9,127 bases of DNA from Candidatus Egaibacter danicus (GTDB lineage: Bacteria; Pseudomonadota; Gammaproteobacteria; Burkholderiales; Burkholderiaceae), in assembly GCA_011391115.1 (NCBI GenBank), contig JAABRC010000051.1:1-9127 (forward strand), in the 5' to 3' direction. The notes under the pieces were generated by a model. The model did no database searches. It was given only the letters and a program-made list of their open reading frames with translations, and was not told the DNA's origin. Shown in pieces: positions 1-6,483 of this stretch (positions are counted from its first letter, which is position 1; each line of letters begins with the position of its first letter). The translations under genes and the position numbers were made by a program.

Positions 1-164
1 ATACGACCCTCGGTCAGGGCTTTCTCAAATTCACTGTAGGGCACCGCCTCTGCCTGCCTGGAGCTTTGCCAGACACTCTGGAGCAGTACAAACAGGACCA
101 GTGCGATCGCCCAATAGCCAAAGTTCCAGCTCTGCTTTTTGTCCAGGCTGCTTCCTAGAGCCAT
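1..164 (-). CDS. ftsH: ATP-dependent zinc metalloprotease FtsH, N-terminal fragment (partial)
   Basis: Only the first 54 codons are present; the gene runs off the left edge. The reading frame starts at ATG 164-162 with MALGSSLDKKQSWNFGYW, continues into one hydrophobic segment (about residues 14-31), and then reads VPYSEFEKALTEGR. This matches the family pattern of a short cytoplasmic N-terminus, a first transmembrane helix and the start of the periplasmic domain, where a PYSxF motif followed by a Gly-Arg/Lys is typical. FtsH is a hexameric inner-membrane AAA+ protease that degrades misassembled membrane proteins and selected regulators. The AAA+ and zinc-protease domains lie outside the window and cannot be checked. 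The start is 13 bp after the stop of the small upstream gene. No good Shine-Dalgarno is visible, so translational coupling is likely. An ATG at 178-176 is out of frame and soon hits a stop. Confidence 0.8.
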   Translation of the reverse strand, partial: MALGSSLDKKQSWNFGYWAIALVLFVLLQSVWQSSRQAEAVPYSEFEKALTEGR

Positions 165-177
165 ACCGTCAGGGCCA

Positions 178-474
178 TTATTCGGCCTCCAGATGGGGTG
201 GACACTGACCTTCGGCGGGCTCACCCGTCTCGGGGTCAATCCAGTCTGCAATGCCAACTTCGCGTTCGAGTTCCGGCAGCGTTTCCGTGGAGTCAGCCAA
301 CCGTTCGTCGACGCCCTCGATGACTTCCTTTTCTTCGGGTGTGTCTTCTCCCTCACCGGCTTGCGCGCGCGACGCGGCCTGCCGCTTCCTGGGCTTGGGG
401 TTTGCGCTGGCTACCGCAGTCCCGGATTTGCGCTGACGGGCACTGACCGGAGGGGCACTTTGTCGTTTGCTCAT
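178..474 (-). CDS. Small charge-polarised hypothetical protein upstream of ftsH
   Basis: This is a 98-residue protein that I do not recognise. ATG 474 is preceded by AAGGA at a good distance (minus-strand reading of 480-484), which supports the start. Residues 1-36 are rich in Lys, Arg, Ser and Ala with no acidic residue. From about residue 40 to the end it is strongly acidic (GEGEDTPEEKEV and onward), ending with a segment that reads IADWIDPETGEP. There is no signal peptide, membrane segment or cysteine-based motif; a single Cys lies near the C-terminus. The composition suggests a largely disordered protein with opposite charges at its two ends. It sits 13 bp upstream of ftsH on the same strand, so the two are probably co-transcribed. 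A role as a partner or regulator of FtsH is only a guess from position. Confidence 0.65.
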   Translation of the reverse strand: MSKRQSAPPVSARQRKSGTAVASANPKPRKRQAASRAQAGEGEDTPEEKEVIEGVDERLADSTETLPELEREVGIADWIDPETGEPAEGQCPPHLEAE

Positions 475-719
475 AGATATCCTTCACGCATTGTCGTAAC
501 GGCTTGAATCTGGGTGAGGTTACTTGTACAGGGAGAGAGGAGGTTGAGAATTCTCAAACAGGATGCGTCCGATGTCCACAGCGCTGGACTTGGGTACTCA
601 CTTTTCCAATGGCAGGGAATTATGCGGGTTTACCCGATAGATAACCCTGCGCTCCAACAGAACTTCCCATCTTGCCTAGACTCAGACCGGTTGCATTTTC
701 AACCCTCTGGAGACTTTCC
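475..719. promoter_or_regulatory. Divergent intergenic control region between the ftsH-side operon and the dienelactone hydrolase gene
   Basis: These 245 bases lie between two divergently transcribed genes and must hold both promoters. The two ribosome binding sites are visible: AAGGA before 474 on the minus strand and GGAG at 709-712 on the plus strand, 7 nt before ATG 720. I could not identify a convincing sigma-70 pair; TTGCCT at 672-677 with an AT-rich CATTTT about 16 bases on is weak. The main structured element is the bulged hairpin at 612-650, listed separately. A short open frame on the plus strand (514-738) looks like chance. Confidence 0.4.
612..650. repeat. Bulged stem-loop with an inner palindrome
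   Basis: The outer arms are GCAGGG (612-617) and CCCTGC (645-650). They continue, after a two-base AA bulge, as TTAT (620-623) pairing with ATAA (641-644). Inside lies the perfect short palindrome CGGGT-TT-ACCCG (625-636). This gives about 15 paired positions in 39 bases. No run of T follows on either strand, so it does not look like an intrinsic terminator. It could be an operator, an mRNA leader structure for the downstream gene, or a short dispersed palindromic repeat. Confidence 0.45.
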
Positions 720-1616
720 ATGCTGCGCGAAGACCTGAAATCTGAATTCAACTCCCTGGTTCCCGGCCAGACCACCGAGCAGGGCGCCACACGCCGCACG
801 GCGCTCAAAGTGGCGCTGGGTGTTGGCTACGCCGCTACAGCCATGCCCATCATGGCCCAGACGGCCATCAAGACATCGTCGGAAGGTCTGAAAACCGGCG
901 AAGTAAGCTACGACGTGGGTGGCTTCAAGGTGCCGGCCTACTTCGCTGCGCCTGAAGGCAAGACCAATTTGCCGGTCGTGCTGGTCATTCAGGAAATCTT
1001 TGGTGTGCACGAGTACATTGCTGATACCTGCCGGCGTTTCGCCAAGGCCGGCTATCTGGCGATCGCGCCCGAACTGTATGCCCGCCAGGGCGACCCCACG
1101 AAATACGGCGAGATCGCCAAGCTGATCGCGGAAGTGGTGAACAAGGTGCCCGATGCCCAGGTGATGGCTGATCTGGATGGCGCCGTGAAATGGGCTGGCG
1201 CGAATGGTGGCAACCGCGACAAAGTGGCGGTTACCGGCTTTTGCTGGGGCGGGCGCATCACCTGGCTGTACGCGGCGCAGGGCCCGGTCAAGGCAGGTGT
1301 GGCCTGGTACGGCCGCATGGTGGGCACGCCAAATGACCTCATGCCGAAAAACCCGATCGACCTGGCTGCCAGCATGAAGGCGCCCGTGCTTGGCCTGTAT
1401 GGCGAAAAAGACGGTGGCATCCCTCTTGACACGCTTGATAAGATGAAAGCAGCTTTGGCCACGGGTAACGCTGCGTCCAAAGCCGCGCAGTTTGTGGTGT
1501 ACCCTGATGCTCCGCACGCGTTTCATGCCGACTACCGGCCCAGCTACCGCAAGGAAGCGGCCGAAGACGGTTTCAAACGCTGCATTGAATGGTTCAAGGC
1601 GAACGGCGTGGCTTGA
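720..1616 (+). CDS. Dienelactone hydrolase-family protein with probable Tat signal
   Basis: This is a 298-residue alpha/beta hydrolase. The family's catalytic residues can be placed: Glu92 in QEIFG, nucleophile Cys175 in GFCWGG, Asp231 in EKDGG and His266 in DAPHAF. Members of this family hydrolyse dienelactones in chlorocatechol degradation, but many exported homologues have no known substrate, so a catabolic role here is not shown. The N-terminus has about 24 polar residues, then TRRTALK and a mildly hydrophobic stretch ending in PIMAQ (about residue 47), which resembles a twin-arginine signal with Arg25-Arg26; the motif is not a perfect SRRxFLK. I chose ATG 720 because GGAG lies 7 nt upstream. 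An in-frame TTG at 672 would add 16 residues with no ribosome binding site. The gene appears monocistronic, closed by the terminator at 1643-1665. The exact substrate is unknown. Confidence 0.9.
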   Translation: MLREDLKSEFNSLVPGQTTEQGATRRTALKVALGVGYAATAMPIMAQTAIKTSSEGLKTGEVSYDVGGFKVPAYFAAPEGKTNLPVVLVIQEIFGVHEYIADTCRRFAKAGYLAIAPELYARQGDPTKYGEIAKLIAEVVNKVPDAQVMADLDGAVKWAGANGGNRDKVAVTGFCWGGRITWLYAAQGPVKAGVAWYGRMVGTPNDLMPKNPIDLAASMKAPVLGLYGEKDGGIPLDTLDKMKAALATGNAASKAAQFVVYPDAPHAFHADYRPSYRKEAAEDGFKRCIEWFKANGVA

Positions 1617-1642
1617 GTTGACAATACCGGCTTGGTGCCACG

Positions 1643-1665
1643 AGCCGCCGAAAGGCGGCTTTTTT
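1643..1665 (+). terminator. Intrinsic (Rho-independent) terminator of the dienelactone hydrolase gene
   Basis: A perfect 7-bp stem AGCCGCC / GGCGGCT (1643-1649 with 1654-1660) encloses a GAAA tetraloop. It is followed at once by a run of T (1660-1665). It starts 26 bases after the stop codon of the hydrolase gene, so it should separate that transcript from the ZIP transporter gene. Confidence 0.9.
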
Positions 1666-1712
1666 ATTGATGTTTTTGGGCTCTGGCCCTCTTGGAATAT
1701 GCGTAACCAGCT

Positions 1713-2540
1713 ATGACTTTAATAGCAATTGTGATGGGTACCCTGGCTGCCGGCATTGGCAGTGTCTGGCTGGCGGCGTTGCTGAGCTTTGGCGTGCTGG
1801 CCCGCTACACGCAGCACATGCTCAGCCTGGCAGCGGGCGCCTTGCTGGCTACGGCCTTCATGCACTTGCTGCCAGAGGCGTTTGAAAGCCAGGCTGGTGC
1901 CGATGATTTATTCATGACGCTGCTGATTGGCCTGGTGTTTTTCTTCCTGCTGGACAAGGCCGAGCTGTGGCACCACGGACACGAGCACCATCATGACAGC
2001 GGCAGCTCGGGTCATCACTCGGGGCATGACCACTCCAGCCACACCGACCACGATGCAAATGGCCACTCGCACGCGGCGACTCCGGTCAAATCCGGCAGCT
2101 GGGCGGTCCTTACCGGTGACAGCGTGCACTGCTTTGGTGACGGCATTCTCATTGCTTCGGCCTTCATGGCTGATGTTCGGCTGGGTGTGATCGCATCACT
2201 GGCCGTGCTGGCCCACGAAGTCCCTCATCACATGGGCGATTTGATGGTGCTGCGCTCGGGTTCCAGCAACAAACAGATGGCGCTGGTCAAGGTTTCGCTG
2301 GCTGGTGCCGTAACGGCCCTTGGCGGACTGGCTGGCTTCTGGCTGGTGGAGCAGTTGCAGGATTACCTGCCGTATTTTCTGGTGGTCGCCAGCAGCAGCT
2401 TTGTTTATGTGGCGCTGGCCGACCTGATTCCGCAACTGCAAAAGCGATTGACCGCTCGGGAAACCGCCACGCAGGTTGCCTGGCTATTCGCCGGCATTGC
2501 GCTGGTCACGGTGGTGAGTGGTCTGGCGCATGGGCATTGA
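1713..2540 (+). CDS. ZIP-family divalent metal transporter with histidine-rich loop
   Basis: This 275-residue membrane protein has about eight hydrophobic segments (roughly 4-26, 35-55, 66-82, 130-152, 156-180, 190-214, 219-240 and 253-271). The ZIP metal-site signatures are present. Helix 4 carries HCFGDG (His139 to Gly144) and helix 5 carries HEVPHHMGD (His168 to Asp176), close to the LIV-1/SLC39A-type HEIPHELGD. Between helices 3 and 4 is a loop with 14 His in residues 87-120, typical of zinc-handling ZIP proteins. The family moves zinc, iron, manganese or related ions into the cytoplasm. The substrate here cannot be read from sequence, though zinc is the usual guess. The position after His139 is Cys where most family members have Asn. 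No clear Shine-Dalgarno precedes ATG 1713; a second in-frame ATG at 1734 is possible but would shorten helix 1. The gene converges on the minus-strand cluster. Confidence 0.9.
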   Translation: MTLIAIVMGTLAAGIGSVWLAALLSFGVLARYTQHMLSLAAGALLATAFMHLLPEAFESQAGADDLFMTLLIGLVFFFLLDKAELWHHGHEHHHDSGSSGHHSGHDHSSHTDHDANGHSHAATPVKSGSWAVLTGDSVHCFGDGILIASAFMADVRLGVIASLAVLAHEVPHHMGDLMVLRSGSSNKQMALVKVSLAGAVTALGGLAGFWLVEQLQDYLPYFLVVASSSFVYVALADLIPQLQKRLTARETATQVAWLFAGIALVTVVSGLAHGH

Positions 2541-2576
2541 CTCCGGCTCTTGGGGCTGATTGGCCTCTGCGCGCGC

Positions 2577-3395
2577 TTATTGCACCTTGGCGGTTGTGGT
2601 CACAGGGCCTGCCAACACCTTGCCCGGCGTCAAGTTGTCAACCAGTTCCAGCTTCAGGGTGTAGTCACCAGCCGGAGGTGACAGCCAGACTTCGGTCTGA
2701 CCTTCCACAAAATCAAGTTCCACCGCTTTGGAAGCATCTTTTGGGATGGCGGTCAGTCTGAAATGGCCGGTGTCTTTTTCCTGTTGCGATACGTGGGCTA
2801 CGTTGAACGCAGACGCATGAAATTGCACGCGAAAGGGTGAGTTGACAACCGGGCTGGCCACTGCCACGGCGATGCTCTTGACGGACAGGCTTTTTGGATC
2901 CACGTCGGTTTTTCGGATGACCGTGATGGTGGTGGGCTTGCTGTACACGAAATGGGGCAAGTGCTTCTCGTTAGCCAGTAACATGCGCAACGTGTAAGTG
3001 CCTGGCGGCAGCGTCAGCACGGTTTCCATCTGGCCCTTGCCAAAGTGGATGTACTGGTCGTTGAAGGGCAGTGCTTCCTTGAAATTCAGGGGCAGCGGGC
3101 GATTCACCAGTAAATGGTGATGCCCGCTTTTGGCGCGTGCGGCCTTGGCGATGGGTGCCAGTCCCCACCCGCCGGACAGTCCAAACTTCACCAGATAAGG
3201 AGTCTCTATTTTGTCGCCATCCTTGAGGTTTGTGAAATAGGCTTCCGCTGTCAGACGGGGCAGGGCGGCTTGCCAGGCGTGCGGCTCGCGGGATGGCGTC
3301 GAGGTTGCCGTTTGTGCATGCACTGCGCAAGCCAGAACCCCCATTCCTGCCAGCAGGAGGATGTTCCGGCGAATCAAATTTATTGTCGTGGCCAT
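2577..3395 (-). CDS. Exported protein with two DUF4399-like domains
   Basis: This 272-residue protein has a signal peptide (residues 1-27, ending AVHA before QT). ATG 3395 has GGGAG 7 nt upstream on the minus strand. Residues about 50-150 carry the DUF4399 hallmarks: a start like AYFTNLKDGDKI, then SGHHHLLVN (His92-His94), then HFGKGQ, and LPPGTYTLRMLL. Residues about 172-265 look like a second, diverged copy: TGHFRL (209-214) replaces GHHHLL, EGQTEVWL stands where the GQ motif lies, and PPAGDYTLKLELVD matches the PPGTYTLRMLL part. The function of DUF4399 is not established. The triple histidine suggests, but does not prove, metal or heme binding. It is the last gene of a minus-strand cluster with an NAD(P)H reductase and a membrane cytochrome, 82 bp after the reductase gene, so a periplasmic accessory role in that redox system is a reasonable inference. 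Confidence 0.8.
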   Translation of the reverse strand: MATTINLIRRNILLLAGMGVLACAVHAQTATSTPSREPHAWQAALPRLTAEAYFTNLKDGDKIETPYLVKFGLSGGWGLAPIAKAARAKSGHHHLLVNRPLPLNFKEALPFNDQYIHFGKGQMETVLTLPPGTYTLRMLLANEKHLPHFVYSKPTTITVIRKTDVDPKSLSVKSIAVAVASPVVNSPFRVQFHASAFNVAHVSQQEKDTGHFRLTAIPKDASKAVELDFVEGQTEVWLSPPAGDYTLKLELVDNLTPGKVLAGPVTTTAKVQ

Positions 3396-3477
3396 TGAAA
3401 TGCTCCCTTTTTTGTTTTTGTCAAAGCAGGATGTGCCTGCGCTCAGACGGTCGCTGCGAGGGATACCCTCAGGATCG

Positions 3478-4542
3478 TCAGGCGTCGCCCCACCCGGTCA
3501 GGCCGCTCCAGCCGGTCACGCGCTCCCACAAACCTTTCTTTTCGGGCTCGGCCGCGTAAAACGCATCGGCTCGAACCCGTGACGCCGCCACGCCACGCCG
3601 CTTGGTCAGGTCTTTGACTGCATCCACCATGGGCGGAGGCCCGGCCACATAAACACTGGCTGTTTTCAGGCTGGGGAAGTCTTCAGCCACCGCCTCATGC
3701 AGCTTGCCACTACGGGCCTTGCCGGAGGTGTCATCCGAGTACACCGGAACGAAGCGAAACCCGCGATCCTTGCTTCCGGCGCGAAGCAGTGAGCCCGCAT
3801 ACAGGTCGCGCTCGGCGCGAACACCGTGGTACAGATGAATCTGCCTGGGTGGCACGCCGTCCTTTAAGGCCGCGTCCAGCACAGACAGAATGGGTGCCAG
3901 CCCGGTGCCACCTGCCAGTAACAGCAGCGGTCCTTCTTTCGCGCTTTCGGCACCGTCCCAATAGGCGTCGCCGAAGGGGCCGCGAACCTCCACCGGATCG
4001 CCGACCATCAGCGCGCTGGCTATATGCTGGCTGACCATGCCGCCGGGCACCATGCGGATATGGAATTCCAGTTGTCTTTCACCAGGCTGGTTGGCCATGG
4101 AATAGCTGCGTGTGGGCAGCTTGCCAAACCGCAGCTTCGCAAACTGGCCCGGCCTGAAGGAAAAAGACACATTGCCTGGCAGCGTCAGCGTGAGTACCAC
4201 CACATCGTGTGCAATGCGACCCACATGGGAGACGCGGGCTTTGACTTTCACCATCGGCAAGGGCGGTGCTGCCGTGGACAGCCAGCGCAGGCTCACGTCG
4301 GAGACAACGCGGGCGCGGCAAGCCAGGATCATGCCGGCATCGCGCTCGACGTCGCTCAACGCATCGAGACTGTATTTATCCAGTGTTACCTTGCCAGACA
4401 GCAGTTGACACTTGCATGTGCCGCACTCTCCCGAGCCGCAGCCGTGTGGAAAGGGTACGCCTGCGTCCAGCGCAGCTTCGAGAACCCGTAAACGGCCCGC
4501 GTCAATCGGTTGAGGCCACTGCGCGATGGAGATCAATGCCAT
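3478..4542 (-). CDS. 2Fe-2S / FAD / NAD(P)H oxidoreductase (ring-hydroxylase-reductase type)
   Basis: This 354-residue protein has three domains in the order seen in phenol hydroxylase and dioxygenase reductases. The N-terminal plant-type ferredoxin domain has Cys35, Cys40 and Cys43 (CGSGECGTC) and Cys75 (ILACRA) as cluster ligands. The FAD domain has RSYSMAN (145-151). The nicotinamide domain has GGTGLAPILS (211-220) and AGPPPM (300-305), where many relatives have Cys instead of Ala300. It should pass two electrons from NAD(P)H through FAD to the 2Fe-2S cluster one at a time. There is no signal peptide, so it acts in the cytoplasm. A tryptophan-rich tail follows residue 335. No oxygenase gene is nearby; instead it lies 41 bp downstream of a membrane cytochrome b gene, so its partner may be that cytochrome. 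There is no visible Shine-Dalgarno at ATG 4542, and the start rests on domain fit. Confidence 0.88.
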   Translation of the reverse strand: MALISIAQWPQPIDAGRLRVLEAALDAGVPFPHGCGSGECGTCKCQLLSGKVTLDKYSLDALSDVERDAGMILACRARVVSDVSLRWLSTAAPPLPMVKVKARVSHVGRIAHDVVVLTLTLPGNVSFSFRPGQFAKLRFGKLPTRSYSMANQPGERQLEFHIRMVPGGMVSQHIASALMVGDPVEVRGPFGDAYWDGAESAKEGPLLLLAGGTGLAPILSVLDAALKDGVPPRQIHLYHGVRAERDLYAGSLLRAGSKDRGFRFVPVYSDDTSGKARSGKLHEAVAEDFPSLKTASVYVAGPPPMVDAVKDLTKRRGVAASRVRADAFYAAEPEKKGLWERVTGWSGLTGWGDA

Positions 4543-4583
4543 GGGAGTAAATCTGGAAAGGTGCTACGAACAGGTTGTCGGAA

Positions 4584-6212
4584 CTATTGCAGGCGCAGCC
4601 GCAATGGCTGGATGTGGCGGGTATGGCGAACCTGGTTGTGGTCAAACACCGATACCCACATGTAGCTGCCATTGGTCAGAGGCTGGTCGAATCTGGAGCC
4701 CGTGTCCAGCTGGCGCGATGCTTCCATCGTCCACCAACCGTCTTTCCACTGCGCATTTGCACTCACGTCACCGCGGTCGCCTGCAAAGGGCGTGTCGTAC
4801 ACGATGGAGGGAATTACCGTACCCACAGGGATTGCAGCGTCTGCTTCGGCGCTATAGGGCTGAACATCTGCCCGGGCCATGGCGAATTTGCCCATGTCGC
4901 TCACATTGGGGTCCGGGCTGAACTGGCCCATTTGGGCTTGTTGCGCAGCCAGATCCCTGGGCAAAAACTTCACTTTGACGTAAGGCGAGTCGGCGATCTT
5001 TTCGAAGATCTGGTCAAACCCGCCACCGGTCTTGGGGTCCTGCGTGTAGCCACCGGTGTAGCGCCCGGGTTTGACGTCCATCAACTGCCCAAAATAATTG
5101 TCATCGAACTGGTTGATGGCGCCTGAACGCACGCTCTTCCAGTGCCAGACATCAGCCAGACTCCCGTCGGTGGCTGCATGCAGGCCCAGGCCATTGGAAG
5201 GGCCGGGTTTGTCGGCAAAGGGTTTGGAGCCCAGGCGCACCGTGTTGCCACCGGCAATGGGTGACTGCGCAATCATCACGGCGAACTTGTCCTCGTAGTA
5301 TTCGTTTTCATCGTTGTTGTAGTAGTTGGTGTGCAGCAGCTTCCAGCCGCCAGCGGTCTTCTGCAACGGAATGTGCTTCTGGCTGCGGGTGGCGTCTTGC
5401 CAGCGGAACAGCAGGTATGCACGGGTTCCATCGTGCAGGGCGCGAATATGCACAGCCACCTCGCCGCCATCCAGATTGAAACCACGCGCCGTGTGCACGA
5501 CCGACTCCGGTGCCTGCTTCCAGGCGTCGTCATTGCCATCACCATCGAGCACAGGCAGGGCCGAGGTCTTCACAAAGGTCAGCACCGGCTGCGAGCTGCT
5601 ATCCAGCACATAAGCAAACGCGGCGCCACCCAGTCCCGCCACCAGCGCAAAGGCAGCACCCAGCCCGTAAGCTGCACGCGGTGTGACGATCTTGAGTAAC
5701 TGGCGTACCCCGCCCATGATGACTTGCGCCATCACGTGCAGCCCCATATAAACCACGAAGCCCCATGACAGCCACTGGTGCACCGTGACCAGCGGATCTG
5801 TTGGTAGAAGGCCGGGCAGGAAATACATCAGCACGCCGGTGACGGCAGCGCCAGCGAGCAAAGCGAATGCGATCCAGTAGATGAGCTTGTTGATGGCTTG
5901 CCACCGCGTGGCGCGATCATGGCTTTTCAGGCTCGCCAGACGCAGCGTGAGACGCCCGCCCAAATCCATGCGCCATAAAAACACGATGTAAGCCACAACC
6001 AGTGCGGTGAGTACCGCCGCACTCATGAAATGCCAGCGCAGCACATTGCCCTGCAACAGCAGGGCATCCACCCAGCGCAACAGGGCCGAGTTGTCGGTCA
6101 TGCTGGCAATGCGCCAGCCAGTGGAAACGCTGAGCAGCAAGGCAATGACAAGGCCCCAGTGCATGAGCATGGTTGGCAAATCGGTACGCGTGGGCAGGTG
6201 TTGTGGGCGCAT
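4584..6212 (-). CDS. Membrane di-heme cytochrome b fused to an EB_dh (ethylbenzene dehydrogenase gamma-like) heme domain
   Basis: This 542-residue protein has two parts. Residues 1-205 have five hydrophobic segments (about 16-35, 60-80, 110-133, 145-166 and 182-203). Histidines are placed as in b561/hydrogenase-type cytochromes: His18 (MHWG), His61 (RWHF), His145 (VHQW) and His159 (GLHV). The 14-residue spacing of the last pair is that of the formate dehydrogenase-N gamma subunit, so two b hemes are expected. Residues about 210-535 resemble the EB_dh domain: a VLDGDGNDDAW start, VAVHIRALHDG, the EDKFAVMI stretch with Met313, and DVWHWKS with Lys359. In type II DMSO-reductase-family enzymes this domain binds one heme b through Met and Lys; the exact ligands here are not assigned. 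The C-terminal domain should be periplasmic. It is the first gene of the minus-strand cluster. ATG 6212 has no clear ribosome binding site; Met15 is an alternative start. Confidence 0.85.
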   Translation of the reverse strand: MRPQHLPTRTDLPTMLMHWGLVIALLLSVSTGWRIASMTDNSALLRWVDALLLQGNVLRWHFMSAAVLTALVVAYIVFLWRMDLGGRLTLRLASLKSHDRATRWQAINKLIYWIAFALLAGAAVTGVLMYFLPGLLPTDPLVTVHQWLSWGFVVYMGLHVMAQVIMGGVRQLLKIVTPRAAYGLGAAFALVAGLGGAAFAYVLDSSSQPVLTFVKTSALPVLDGDGNDDAWKQAPESVVHTARGFNLDGGEVAVHIRALHDGTRAYLLFRWQDATRSQKHIPLQKTAGGWKLLHTNYYNNDENEYYEDKFAVMIAQSPIAGGNTVRLGSKPFADKPGPSNGLGLHAATDGSLADVWHWKSVRSGAINQFDDNYFGQLMDVKPGRYTGGYTQDPKTGGGFDQIFEKIADSPYVKVKFLPRDLAAQQAQMGQFSPDPNVSDMGKFAMARADVQPYSAEADAAIPVGTVIPSIVYDTPFAGDRGDVSANAQWKDGWWTMEASRQLDTGSRFDQPLTNGSYMWVSVFDHNQVRHTRHIQPLRLRLQ

Positions 6213-6388
6213 GATGGTTGGGTAAATGGACGGGCTGTTTGTTTGTTACAACATTGACAAAGGGCATCTGCCGCGCTGGACTTCGTTCTGTCAGCTGAAT
6301 ATCTTACGATGGGACGGCGATGAAATCGGCTTTGAAGCAGATCTGTAGCACAGTGTTACTTTTTCCGTTTTTCAGGTTTCATTGCATG

Positions 6389-6401
6389 CCGGATTATCCG
6401 G
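6389..6401. promoter_or_regulatory. Operator-like palindrome CCGGAT-T-ATCCGG
   Basis: Two perfect 6-bp arms flank a single central T in the divergent region, 177 bp from the cytochrome b start and 118 bp from the binding-protein start. Perfect short dyads of this kind can be operators for dimeric regulators. No regulator gene lies beside it, and chance is possible at this length. Confidence 0.3.
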
Positions 6402-6442
6402 AAGAACGCTATTTTGCTACTAAACTCGAAGCATAACGCACA

Positions 6443-6483
6443 TACCCCTAAAGCCTTTCCGGGGCTTTGTAAACCTTTGGGTA
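6443..6483 (+). repeat. Nested inverted repeats upstream of the binding-protein gene
   Basis: The outer arms TACCC (6443-6447) and GGGTA (6479-6483) enclose an inner stem AAAGCC (6450-6455) with GGCTTT (6463-6468). An alternative pairing, CCC-t-AAAG (6446-6453) with CTTTGGG (6475-6481), competes with the inner stem. The element lies immediately upstream of the binding-protein start region. It could be a leader structure or a remnant of a regulator site; no T-tract follows, so it is unlikely to be a terminator. Confidence 0.25.

Noticed and set aside
672..719. TTG start that would extend the dienelactone hydrolase by 16 residues
   Set aside because: There is no ribosome binding site before it, while ATG 720 has GGAG at the right distance and leaves a plausible Tat signal.
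699..1526. Long 275-codon open frame on the minus strand opposite the dienelactone hydrolase
   Set aside because: It is fully antisense to a gene with intact catalytic motifs and its translation has no recognisable domain; it reflects the codon use of the real gene.
1618..1623. TTGACA just after the dienelactone hydrolase stop
   Set aside because: No -10-like sequence lies 16-18 bases downstream; that position is occupied by the terminator stem.
2541..2576. Possible bidirectional terminator between the converging ZIP and DUF4399 genes
   Set aside because: These 36 bases contain no convincing stem or T-run.
3419..3424. Perfect TTGACA on the minus strand before the DUF4399 gene
   Set aside because: A -10 box at normal spacing would fall on ATTTCA just before the ATG, which would start transcription inside the gene; it is more likely chance in an A-rich leader.
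3458..3470. Hairpin GAGGG-ATA-CCCTC between the reductase and DUF4399 genes
   Set aside because: The stem is only 5 bp and has no T-run on the minus strand, so it was not called a terminator; it may still affect mRNA stability.
4575..5126. 183-codon open frame on the plus strand opposite the cytochrome b-EB_dh gene
   Set aside because: It is antisense to a well-supported coding region and has no family features.
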